NCBI GenBank assembly: GCA_964579325.1
Contig: CAZOHN010000039.1
Location: forward strand, 1-22,059
DNA: 22,059 bases
Reading direction: 5' to 3'
Source: CAZOHN01 sp964579325
GTDB taxonomy: Bacteria > Pseudomonadota > Alphaproteobacteria > Rhodobacterales > Rhodobacteraceae
Shown here: positions 15,680 to 22,059 of the stretch, piece after piece
How positions within the stretch are numbered: position 1 is the first letter of the stretch
How the letters are laid out: each line of letters begins with the position of its first letter
Program-made: the position numbers and the translations under genes
Notes under the pieces: generated by a model
Databases searched by the model: none
What the model saw: the letters and a program-made list of their open reading frames with translations, nothing else
Told to the model about the DNA's origin: nothing

Positions 15680-16948
15680 CTATTTTGCCGCGTCCCACGA
15701 AGACTGGACTTCGGCAGCCACTTCGGCGGCGGCCTTGCCACCGGCGTAGTCGACCATTCCCGTCCAGAAGGTGCCTTGCCCGACCGCGCCGGGCATCAGG
15801 TCGGATGCGTCGAAGCGGAACGTGGTGGCCCCGAGCAGGATCTCGTTCATCTTCGCCAGCGTCGGATCGCCGAACTTGGAGGTGTCGACGCCCTTGTGCG
15901 GGGTCAGGAAACCCTTCAGCCCCATCCAGATCTCATGCGCCTCCGGCGTTTGCAGGTAGGCGATAAGATCATGCGCGGCCTGGTTCTCGCTGGTGATCGC
16001 CCAGAGCGTGCCTGCACCGAGGACAGGCGAGCCGAGGTCCTTCTCGGCGTAGGCCGGGAAGTAGAAGAAGTCGGCGTCCACGCCCACTTCGGTGCCTTCG
16101 GGGAAGAACGCCGGGATGAACGACGCCTGACGGTGCATGTAGCACTGCGGAGGCGACGAGAAGAGGCCCTTCGGGCTGTCGCGGAAGTCGGTCGTGGCGA
16201 CCGCGCCCGACCCGCCCGCGACATAGCTCTCGTTGCGTGCAAAGGCCCCGAACTCCTCGATGGCCGCGACGACGCGTTCGTCGGTGAAGGGGATCTCGTT
16301 CGAGACCCACTGGTCATAGACGTCGGGCGTCTGAGTACGCAGCATCAGATCCTCGACCCAGTCGGTCGCCGGCCAACCGGTCGCACCGCCCGAACCCAGC
16401 CCGATGCACCATGGCGTCCCGCCATCGGCGACGATCTGGTCGCTCAGCGCCTTGAGTTCTTCCATCGTCGTCGGGATCTCGTAGCCGGCATCCTCGAAAT
16501 TCTCGGGGATGTACCAGACGAGCGATTTCACATCGACCTTGTAGAAGAAGCCGAAAAGCTGGTCGTTACCGGCTTGGTCCGCGTATGTGCCGAGGTCGAC
16601 CCACGATTGGCCCGCGGCATAGTTCTCGCGCACCCAGTCAGCCGTGCCGTCCCTTAGCGGGGTCAGGAAGCCGCGCCGCGCCAGATCCGCGGCCAGTCCG
16701 GGCTGCGGGAACACGGCGATGTTGGGTGCCGAGCCTGCTTCGGCATCTATCACGATCTGCTGCTCGAAACTGTCCGAACCGACATAGCGGACGTCATGGC
16801 CCGACGCCGCGGCGAAGGCGGACAGCACTGTCTCGACGTTCTCCTGGTCAGGCCCCAGCCACGGTCCGAACACCGTAAGTTGCTCGGCCGAGGCGGCCCC
16901 CACGAGAAGCGCGGACGCTGCAGCGCCCGCAAGATACTGGCGGATCAT
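15680..16948 (-). CDS. aglE: Alpha-glucoside ABC transporter substrate-binding protein
   Basis: This is the periplasmic sugar-binding protein of the Agl importer, about 422 residues. A Sec signal peptide is visible: a short basic start (IRQ), the hydrophobic stretch YLAGAAASALLVGAA and a likely signal-peptidase site after ASA, just before EQLTVFGPW. There is no lipobox Cys, so it should be a soluble periplasmic protein. The mature part has the family-1 solute-binding look: VETVLSAFAAASGHDVRY near the front and YLQTPEAHEIW with a following GFLTPHKGVD near the end. Two ATG codons stand in tandem (16951 and 16948). GGAGG is only three bases from the first and six from the second, so the second is taken as the start. 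It is the promoter-proximal gene of the leftward operon, as expected for the component needed in excess. Confidence 0.92.
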   Translation of the reverse strand: MIRQYLAGAAASALLVGAASAEQLTVFGPWLGPDQENVETVLSAFAAASGHDVRYVGSDSFEQQIVIDAEAGSAPNIAVFPQPGLAADLARRGFLTPLRDGTADWVRENYAAGQSWVDLGTYADQAGNDQLFGFFYKVDVKSLVWYIPENFEDAGYEIPTTMEELKALSDQIVADGGTPWCIGLGSGGATGWPATDWVEDLMLRTQTPDVYDQWVSNEIPFTDERVVAAIEEFGAFARNESYVAGGSGAVATTDFRDSPKGLFSSPPQCYMHRQASFIPAFFPEGTEVGVDADFFYFPAYAEKDLGSPVLGAGTLWAITSENQAAHDLIAYLQTPEAHEIWMGLKGFLTPHKGVDTSKFGDPTLAKMNEILLGATTFRFDASDLMPGAVGQGTFWTGMVDYAGGKAAAEVAAEVQSSWDAAK

Positions 16949-17012
16949 CATTTACCTCCCATTTGGGCGCAGGCGTCTCCCGCGCCACGGCTCCTTCCGC
17001 TGCGCTATTTGT

Positions 17013-17028
17013 TCCAAAGCGCTTTGGA
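17013..17028. promoter_or_regulatory. LacI-type operator, aglE side
   Basis: TCCAAAGCGCTTTGGA is a perfect 16-base palindrome with the CG centre typical of LacI/GalR-family sites. It lies 65 bases upstream of the aglE start, in the gap between divergent aglE and aglR. AglR is the obvious candidate to bind it and repress the leftward operon. A minus-strand TTGACG (17060-17065) lies upstream, but no good -10 pairs with it. Confidence 0.82.
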
Positions 17029-17135
17029 TTGATCGACACTTGCCCGAGCGCGCTAGCTGCGTCAAGACTTATCCTGTGCCGACTTGGCGGACGACGCCCT
17101 TCGCAAGCGCAGCATTTCTGCTGCGTCTGAAAGCT

Positions 17136-17164
17136 TTGACGTCGCGGGGTTGCATAGATAGTCT
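17136..17164 (+). promoter_or_regulatory. Candidate aglR promoter
   Basis: TTGACG (17136-17141) and TAGTCT (17159-17164) are separated by 17 bases. The -35 is good and the -10 fair. The second operator begins 11 bases further on, roughly over the expected transcription start, which would allow AglR to repress its own operon. Confidence 0.4.
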
Positions 17165-17174
17165 CGCCGCCGAA

Positions 17175-17188
17175 CCGAAGCGCTTTGG
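17175..17188. promoter_or_regulatory. LacI-type operator, aglR side
   Basis: CCGAAGCGCTTTGG is a 14-base palindrome with one mismatch and the same core (AAGCGCTTTGG) as the site at 17013-17028. It ends 13 bases before the aglR start codon, over the leader and ribosome-site region. It most likely serves autorepression of aglR and the genes downstream. The two operator centres are 161 bases apart. Confidence 0.75.
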
Positions 17189-17201
17189 AAAATACGCACT
17201 C

Positions 17202-18269
17202 ATGCGCCTCAAGGAGTTGTCCGCCGCCCTCGGCTTGTCGCCCACGACCGTAAGCCGCGCTCTCAACGGCTACCCCGACGTGGCCGAAGATACGCGCGCC
17301 CGCGTGGTGGAGGCGGCGCGACTGTACAATTACCGCCCCGATGCCCGCGCCCGCAGCCTCGCGACCGGAGCCGCCCGGACAATCGGTCACGTCATCCCGA
17401 TGTCGACCAAGCACGAGATGGTGAACCCCGTCTTCGCCGACTTCATCGCGGGGGCCGGCGAGACCTACAGCCGGGCGGGCTATGACATGCTCCTGTCGGT
17501 CGTCGGCGACGACGACGAAGCCCGCGCCTACCGCGACCTCGCGTCGACCCGTCGGGTGGACGGGATCATCGTCCACGCCCCGCGCACTGCAGATCCGCGC
17601 GTGCCGTTGCTGCGCGACCTCGGGCTGCCATTCGTGGTGCATGGCCGCGTTTCGCAGGATGACGCGCGCTACTCCTGGCTCGACGTCAACAATCGCCGCG
17701 CCTTCTACCGGGCGACGGAGTTCCTCGCCGACCTCGGCCATCGCCGGATTGCACTGGTGAACGGGCTCGAGTTCATGGATTTCGCGATCCGCCGGCGCAC
17801 GGGCTACCTCGCCGCCCTTGCCGACCGGAAGATAGCGCCGGACCTGCGGCTGATGACATCGCACGAGATGACCGAAGTGAACGGCTATCGCGCGGCCCGG
17901 GCGATGCTGGCACGAAACGCTGCGCCGACGGCATTCCTCGTCTCCTCGGTGATCTCGGCGCTTGGCGTGCGGCGGGCGATCGAGGAGCGCGGGCTGGCGC
18001 TGGGACGCGATGTCTCGGTGGTCGCGCATGACGACGAACTTGGCTACTTCTCGGCGCCCGACAGTGTACCGGTGTTCACCGCCACGCGCTCGTCAGTGCG
18101 CGAGGCCGGCCGGCTTGCAGCCGAGATGCTGCTCGACCTCATCGCCCGCCCCGACAGCCCACCCCGGCAACGGTTGCTCGAAGCGGTACTTGTGCTCGGC
18201 CAGTCCACTGGCCCTGCTCCGCCAGGGATTGCTGCAGGTGATGTGGCCGCTATCCCGATTTCGACCTGA
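17202..18269 (+). CDS. aglR: LacI/GalR-family transcriptional regulator of the agl locus
   Basis: This 355-residue repressor-type regulator should bind DNA as a dimer and respond to a sugar. The N-terminal helix-turn-helix is LKELSAALGLSPTTVSRALNG (residues 3-23, both ends included in two steps of the same motif), followed by YPDVAEDTRARVVEAA and the hinge ARARSLATG (49-56). The rest is a periplasmic-binding-protein-like effector domain, from IGHVIPM (61-67) to VFTATRSSVREAGRLAAEMLLDLI near the end. The frame is open upstream to 17040, but that extension has no homology; ATG 17202 gives the canonical start. The ribosome site is weak. Divergent placement beside aglE plus two matching palindromes indicate local control of both arms. 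The next gene starts eight bases after the stop. The inducer is probably an imported disaccharide, which is not provable here. Confidence 0.9.
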   Translation: MRLKELSAALGLSPTTVSRALNGYPDVAEDTRARVVEAARLYNYRPDARARSLATGAARTIGHVIPMSTKHEMVNPVFADFIAGAGETYSRAGYDMLLSVVGDDDEARAYRDLASTRRVDGIIVHAPRTADPRVPLLRDLGLPFVVHGRVSQDDARYSWLDVNNRRAFYRATEFLADLGHRRIALVNGLEFMDFAIRRRTGYLAALADRKIAPDLRLMTSHEMTEVNGYRAARAMLARNAAPTAFLVSSVISALGVRRAIEERGLALGRDVSVVAHDDELGYFSAPDSVPVFTATRSSVREAGRLAAEMLLDLIARPDSPPRQRLLEAVLVLGQSTGPAPPGIAAGDVAAIPIST

Positions 18270-18277
18270 GGAATTCC

Positions 18278-19600
18278 ATGGTCCCGATGCGCTCCAGCTT
18301 TCCCGACGGCTTCCTCTTCGGGACCGCGACCTCGGCTTACCAGATCGAAGGCCATGCCCAGGGCGGCGCAGGCCGCACCCACTGGGACGACTTCGCCGCA
18401 GCGCCCGGCAACGTCGTCAACGCCGAGCATGGCGGGCGTGCCTGCGACCACATCAACCGCTGGGAGGAGGACCTCGACCTCATCGCGGCAGCCGGGTTCG
18501 ATGCCTACCGTTTCTCGACCTCCTGGGCGAGGGTAATCCCGGACGGGCGCGGGGCGGTGAATGCACATGGCCTCGATTTCTACGACCGTCTGGTGGACGG
18601 CATGCTCGCGCGTGGCATCAAGCCCGCGCTGACGCTCTACCATTGGGAGCTCCCCTCCCCGCTTGCCGACCTCGGCGGCTGGCGCAACCGCGACATCGCG
18701 GGATGGTTCGCCGACTACGCCGAGGTGGTCATGGGCCGGATCGGCGACCGGGTCTGGTCGGTCGCACCGATCAACGAGCCTTGGTGCGTGGCCTGGCTCA
18801 GCCACTTCATCGGCGCCCATGCACCGGGCCTGCGCGACATCCGCGCGGCGGCGCGGGCCATGCACCATGTGCTTGTGGCCCATGGCAAGGCGGTCGAGGT
18901 GGCGCGGGCGGCCGGACACCGGAACGTCGGCGCGGTGTTCAACTTCGAGCGCAGCTATCCCGCCGACGCCAGCCCCGAGGCGGCGCGCGCCGCGGCCACC
19001 AACGACGCGATCTACAACCGCTGGTTCCTCTCGGGTATCTTCCGCCGCGCCTACCCCGCCGAGGCGCTCGCGGGGCTCGAGCCGCATCTGCCGCAGGGCT
19101 GGCAGGACGACTTCGACACCATCGCCGCACCGCTCGACTGGTGCGGGGCGAACTACTACACCTGCCGCCGCGTGACAGCGGTTCCCGGCCCCTGGCCCGG
19201 CACAGGCGAGGCTCCGGGGCCCCTGCCCCTGACCGAAATGGGATGGGAGATCGACCCCGGCTCGATCCGGTATTTCCTCACCTGGATGGATCGCGAGTAC
19301 ACGCGCGGCCTTCCGCTCTATGTCACCGAGAACGGCATGGCCGCGCCCGACGGGCTCCGCGGCAACCGGGTCGAGGACGACGACCGGATCGGCTATCTGG
19401 CTGCACACCTTCAGGAAGTTCGCAAGGCCATCGCCGACGGGGCGCCGGTGAATGGCTACTTCGTCTGGTCTCTTCTCGACAACTACGAGTGGTCGCTCGG
19501 CTACGGAAAGCGGTTCGGGATCGTCGAGGTGGACTTCGAAAGCTTGAAGCGGACCCCGAAGGCGTCCTATCACGCGCTTCAGGCCGCCATGGCCCGCTGA
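18278..19600 (+). CDS. GH1 family beta-glucosidase
   Basis: This GH1 retaining glycosidase of 440 residues is of the bglA/bglB type and would split beta-glucosides (cellobiose-like or aryl glucosides) in the cytoplasm. It starts with FPDGFLFGTATSAYQIEG, where Gln22 belongs to the glucose subsite. YHWELP carries His122. The acid/base Glu167 is in PINEPW and the nucleophile Glu351 is in YVTENG. DNYEWSLGYGKRFG (401-414) supplies the Glu404/Trp405 pair that favours glucose or fucose at the -1 subsite. There is no signal peptide. GAGGAA overlapping the aglR stop precedes ATG 18278, and a second ATG three codons on is possible. It lies in one run with aglR and glk, so it is probably controlled by AglR. 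A beta-acting enzyme inside an alpha-glucoside locus is notable. Confidence 0.93.
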   Translation: MVPMRSSFPDGFLFGTATSAYQIEGHAQGGAGRTHWDDFAAAPGNVVNAEHGGRACDHINRWEEDLDLIAAAGFDAYRFSTSWARVIPDGRGAVNAHGLDFYDRLVDGMLARGIKPALTLYHWELPSPLADLGGWRNRDIAGWFADYAEVVMGRIGDRVWSVAPINEPWCVAWLSHFIGAHAPGLRDIRAAARAMHHVLVAHGKAVEVARAAGHRNVGAVFNFERSYPADASPEAARAAATNDAIYNRWFLSGIFRRAYPAEALAGLEPHLPQGWQDDFDTIAAPLDWCGANYYTCRRVTAVPGPWPGTGEAPGPLPLTEMGWEIDPGSIRYFLTWMDREYTRGLPLYVTENGMAAPDGLRGNRVEDDDRIGYLAAHLQEVRKAIADGAPVNGYFVWSLLDNYEWSLGYGKRFGIVEVDFESLKRTPKASYHALQAAMAR

Positions 19601-19609
19601 GGAGCCGAT

Positions 19610-20581
19610 ATGCCCCGCCAAGCCGATGCCTACTCGCTCGTCGCCGATACCGGCGGGACGAATACCCGCGTCGCGCTTGCCGAAGGGGCACGGCTTCTGC
19701 CCGAAACGGTGCGCAAGTTCGCCAATGCCGAGCACGAGAGCCTCGAGGCGGTGCTGCGCGCCTTCATCGCGGCCGAGGGTGGTGTGGACTGCGCGGCGGC
19801 AGCTGTGGCCGTGGCGGGACCCGTGAGGGACGGCAAGGGGCAACTGACCAACCTCGATTGGGAGATCGACGAGGCCACCGTGGCCGCGGCGACGGGGGCC
19901 GAGCGGGCGGTTGTCCTGAACGACCTGCAGGCACAGGGGCACGCCGTGGGGTTCCTCGATGCCGCCGCCCTGCGGCCGGTCGTGGCAGGCGCCTCCGCGC
20001 CCGACCATGCCGCGCGGCTGGTGATCGGGGTGGGCACCGGGTTCAACGCCGCGCCGGTCGTGACCGGGCCCGCGGGGCGCCTCGTGGCACCGGCGGAAGC
20101 GGGGCACACGACGCTGCCGGTTCGGACCGAAGCGGACATGCGCCTGTCGCTCTGGCTGACCGGGCGGCACGGCTTTCCCGAAGTGGAGGAAGTCCTTTCG
20201 GGGCGGGGACTTGAGCACCTCTACCTCTGGCATGGCGTCGAGGCGGGCGACCCGCGCGAGGCGAAGGCGGCGGCGATCATGGCCGCGCTCGCGGACGGAA
20301 GCGACCCGCGCGCAGAGGCCGCCGCGCGCAGCTTCGTGGGGTTTCTCGGCCGGGTCGCAGGCGACCTCGCCCTCGTCACCCTGCCCTTCGGCGGCATCTA
20401 CCTGATCGGTGGCGTGGTGCGCGCGATGACGCCCTACCTCGACCGCTTCGGCTTTGCCGAGGCTCTGCGCGACAAGGGCCGGTTCTCGGACTTCGTGGCG
20501 CAGTTCCCGGTGACGGTGATCGAGGATGACTTCGCCGCGCTCCATGGCCTCGCCCAACATCTGGCAAGCCTTGGCCGCTGA
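19610..20581 (+). CDS. glk: Glucokinase (Glk family)
   Basis: This 323-residue ATP-dependent hexokinase of the bacterial Glk family phosphorylates free glucose to glucose-6-phosphate in the cytoplasm. The phosphate-binding motif is VADTGGTNTR (11-20). AVAVAGPVRDG follows at 66-75. The catalytic base Asp105 is in LNDLQAQG. A glycine-rich GVGTGFN is at 140-146, and PAEAGHTTLP (161-170) has Glu163 and His166, which contact glucose. The C-terminal half has FGGIYLIGGVV. GAGGAG lies just before ATG 19610, and only nine bases separate it from the GH1 gene. The neighbourhood gives a simple job: trapping the glucose freed by the two glycosidases. Confidence 0.94.
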   Translation: MPRQADAYSLVADTGGTNTRVALAEGARLLPETVRKFANAEHESLEAVLRAFIAAEGGVDCAAAAVAVAGPVRDGKGQLTNLDWEIDEATVAAATGAERAVVLNDLQAQGHAVGFLDAAALRPVVAGASAPDHAARLVIGVGTGFNAAPVVTGPAGRLVAPAEAGHTTLPVRTEADMRLSLWLTGRHGFPEVEEVLSGRGLEHLYLWHGVEAGDPREAKAAAIMAALADGSDPRAEAAARSFVGFLGRVAGDLALVTLPFGGIYLIGGVVRAMTPYLDRFGFAEALRDKGRFSDFVAQFPVTVIEDDFAALHGLAQHLASLGR

Positions 20582-20612
20582 GTCCAACCCATACGGACCG
20601 CCCGGCGGGGCG

Positions 20613-20978
20613 GTGCTGGCGGTGACGTTCCTCTACTACCGGGACCTTCCGGCGGCAGCCCGATTCTACGAGGCAATTCTTGGGCTTACATTGGCAATTG
20701 ATCAGGGCTGGAGCCGCATCTACAGGCTTTGCGATGGCGCGCACCTCGGGCTGGTGGACGAAGCACGGGGGATGCATCGGGCGCATCCGGTCAAGCCGGT
20801 GCAGGTCTGTCTGCGCGTCCTCGACGTCGATGGATGGCACGGCTGGGTGAGCGGGCAAGGCGTGGCGGGCCTGACCGCGCCTCGATCGAACGAGGCGCTG
20901 GGGATCCGGGCCTTCGTCTTCGAGGACCCCGAGGGTTATCAGATCGAGATACAGCAGGCGATGCGGGAGGGGGCGTGA
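20613..20978 (+). CDS. VOC/glyoxalase-superfamily protein of unknown substrate
   Basis: This is a single vicinal-oxygen-chelate domain of about 121 residues. FLYYRDLPAAARFYEAILGL forms the first beta-alpha unit and VFEDPEGYQIEIQQ closes the domain, with the Glu that usually binds metal. The first-strand ligand His/Gln of true glyoxalase I is not evident (the strand reads TFLYYRD), so no enzyme activity is claimed. The frame is open from ATG 20526, inside glk. GTG 20613 is preferred because it starts right before strand 1 and gives the usual one-domain length; GTG 20622 is also possible. The start is therefore uncertain. The stop overlaps the start of the next gene by one base, implying translational coupling. 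It sits at the tail of the aglR-bgl-glk run. Confidence 0.75.
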   Translation: MLAVTFLYYRDLPAAARFYEAILGLTLAIDQGWSRIYRLCDGAHLGLVDEARGMHRAHPVKPVQVCLRVLDVDGWHGWVSGQGVAGLTAPRSNEALGIRAFVFEDPEGYQIEIQQAMREGA

Positions 20979-21910
20979 TGGCACGGCTCGACGGATCCGA
21001 GGCAGGAGTGTTCACCATCGCGGCGACGCCGTTCCTGCCTGACGGCGCGGTCGATTTCGACAGCATCGACCGGATGGTGGACTTCTATGCAGCGCGGGGC
21101 GCGACCGGGCTGACGGTTCTGGGCGTTATGGGCGAGGCGCCCAAGCTCGCCCATGGCGAGGCGGTCGAGGTGGTGCGCCGGGTTCTGGCGCGGACTGCTC
21201 TCCCGGTCGTGGTGGGCGTTTCGGCGCCGGGCTTCGCTGCGATGCAGGCGCTGGCGCGCGAGGTAATGGATCTGGGCGCAGCGGGGGTTATGGTTGCGCC
21301 TTCGGGCGGGTTGAGGTCGGACGAGCAGATCGCCTCATACTTTCGGGGTGTGGCCGAGACACTGGATGATATCCCTTTTGTGCTACAGGATTTTCCGCTG
21401 GTGACGGGGGTTCCTATCCCGGTCTCGGTCATCGGGAAGGTAATCGCCGAGTGCCCGACGATGGCGATGCTCAAGCACGAGGACTGGCCGGGGCTGGAGA
21501 AGATCACCGCCCTGCGCCGGACCGAGGAGGCGGGCGGGCGGCGTGTGTCGATCCTGTGCGGCAACGGCGGACAGTTCCTGCCGGAAGAGTTGGAGCGCGG
21601 GGCGGACGGCGCGATGACCGGCTTTGCCTACCCCGAGATGATGGCGGAGGTCGTGCGCCTGTTCCGGGCCGGCGAGCGGGAGCGGATGCACGAGGTCTTT
21701 GCGGCCTATCTGCCGCTGGTCCGCTATGAGAGCCAGCCGGGGATCGGGCTGGCGGTCAGGAAGCACATCCTGGCGCGGCGGGGCGCCATCGCGCACCCGG
21801 TCCTTCGGCGACCCGGCGGCGGCCTGACGCCGGCGGCGGTGGCGGAGGTGGAGCGGCTGATCGCGGCACAGGAGCGGCGGCTGGCGGAGTTGGGGATTTC
21901 GGCCGGGTAA
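20978..21910 (+). CDS. DapA/NAL-superfamily (dihydrodipicolinate synthase-like) aldolase of unknown substrate
   Basis: This 310-residue TIM-barrel protein belongs to the DHDPS/N-acetylneuraminate lyase superfamily. It starts with FTIAATPFLPDGAVDFDSID, then LGVMGEAPKL (48-57) where true DHDPS has GTTGE. The Schiff-base Lys166 is kept in AMLKHED. Several DHDPS residues are missing. The tyrosine motif YNxPxRTG reads QDFPLVTG (137-144), so the active Tyr becomes Gln and the carboxylate-binding Arg becomes Val. The second Tyr motif (PYYN) reads APSGG (107-111). It is therefore unlikely to be lysine-pathway DapA and more likely a different lyase or aldolase acting on a 2-oxo acid. A strong GGGAGGGGG precedes the ATG, which overlaps the VOC stop as ATGA. 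The reaction is unknown, and its place after glk is the only context. Confidence 0.82.
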   Translation: MARLDGSEAGVFTIAATPFLPDGAVDFDSIDRMVDFYAARGATGLTVLGVMGEAPKLAHGEAVEVVRRVLARTALPVVVGVSAPGFAAMQALAREVMDLGAAGVMVAPSGGLRSDEQIASYFRGVAETLDDIPFVLQDFPLVTGVPIPVSVIGKVIAECPTMAMLKHEDWPGLEKITALRRTEEAGGRRVSILCGNGGQFLPEELERGADGAMTGFAYPEMMAEVVRLFRAGERERMHEVFAAYLPLVRYESQPGIGLAVRKHILARRGAIAHPVLRRPGGGLTPAAVAEVERLIAAQERRLAELGISAG

Positions 21911-22059
21911 ACGGAGGGTTAAACCGCGTCACAAGTCGCCCGGCGTTAACCGGTTCCCGGTCATCTCCGGCGGCCTTGCCGGGAAGGGCAACGGCGGGGG
22001 CACAGGCCGTACACAGCCCGTACACAGGCTGTACACAGTAAACGCGGCGCGCGGTGGGG
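21911..22059. other. Intergenic right edge without a visible gene
   Basis: The 149 bases after the aldolase gene show no convincing coding frame. They hold GGTTAAACC (21917-21925) and AACCGGTT (21948-21955). A small GC hairpin CCGGC/GCCGG with a six-base loop (21967-21982) could help end the upstream transcript but lacks a T-run. After these come the tandem repeats listed separately. Confidence 0.5.
22005..22037. repeat. Three tandem 11-base GTACACA repeats
   Basis: Three head-to-tail units read GGCCGTACACA, GCCCGTACACA and GGCTGTACACA (22005-22015, 22016-22026 and 22027-22037), differing only at positions 2 and 4. A shorter GGGGCACA just before may be a decayed unit. The 11-base period is near one helical turn. 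The function is unknown and the array is close to the window end, so neighbouring units or genes may be cut off. Confidence 0.75.

Noticed and set aside
17130..17137. AAAGCTTT as a possible third operator between the two LacI-type sites
   Set aside because: It is only eight bases long and lacks the CG centre of the other two palindromes, so chance is likely.
17962..20214. A 750-codon open frame on the plus strand overlapping aglR, the GH1 gene and glk in another frame
   Set aside because: The translation is Arg-rich and lacks any domain, while the competing frames carry full catalytic motifs.
18044..20587. An 847-codon open frame on the minus strand opposite aglR, the GH1 gene and glk
   Set aside because: It spans three clear genes on the other strand and has no recognisable motif, so it is a mirror frame.
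20978..21910. Calling the last gene dapA
   Set aside because: The active-site Tyr and the carboxylate-binding Arg of dihydrodipicolinate synthase are replaced, and the GTTGE motif is altered.

Overview
The window looks like chromosomal DNA of an alphaproteobacterium, most likely Rhodobacterales (Roseobacter/Rhodobacter type). The basis is high GC, a CckA-type hybrid kinase, an IMP dehydrogenase and a RsmB/NOP-type rRNA methylase of alphaproteobacterial character, and a complete aglEFGAK alpha-glucoside system with its LacI-type regulator, as described in Sinorhizobium. No organism name can be read from the sequence.

Left part, minus strand (about 55-6802). A decayed IS3-family transposase remnant ends about 25 bases beyond the 3' end of cckA. 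It is followed leftward by about 55 bases with nothing recognisable. Reading in the direction of transcription, an F420-hydrogenase-beta-like Fe-S flavoprotein gene, an rsmB-like rRNA methyltransferase gene and cckA form a tightly spaced run (gaps of 10 and 25 bases). The CckA protein carries about 480 extra residues of low-complexity sequence between its kinase and receiver domains. This is the most unusual coding feature in the window.

Middle (6951-10253). A TDT/TehA-SLAC1 family membrane channel gene converges on a class I glutamine amidotransferase gene, and the two stop codons share one CTAG. The amidotransferase gene is divergent from guaB.

Right part (10367-21910). This is a divergent disaccharide-use locus. 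Leftward runs aglE-aglF-aglG-aglA-aglK: binding protein, two permeases, GH13 alpha-glucosidase and ATPase. Rightward runs aglR, a GH1 glycosidase, glucokinase, a VOC/glyoxalase-like protein and a DapA/aldolase-superfamily protein. The 250-base gap between the two transcripts holds two LacI-type palindromes, one on each side, which fit repression of both arms by AglR. The inferred flow is: disaccharide bound by AglE, imported by AglFGK, split in the cytoplasm by AglA or the GH1 enzyme, and the glucose phosphorylated by Glk. The last two genes have no obvious role in this pathway.

Right edge (21911-22059). No gene is visible, but there are three tandem 11-base repeats carrying GTACACA. I saw no tRNA, rRNA, CRISPR array, riboswitch or prophage, and no clearly new defence or mobile system. 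The unusual signals are the CckA linker, the GTACACA repeats, the operator pair and the odd tail of the sugar operon.
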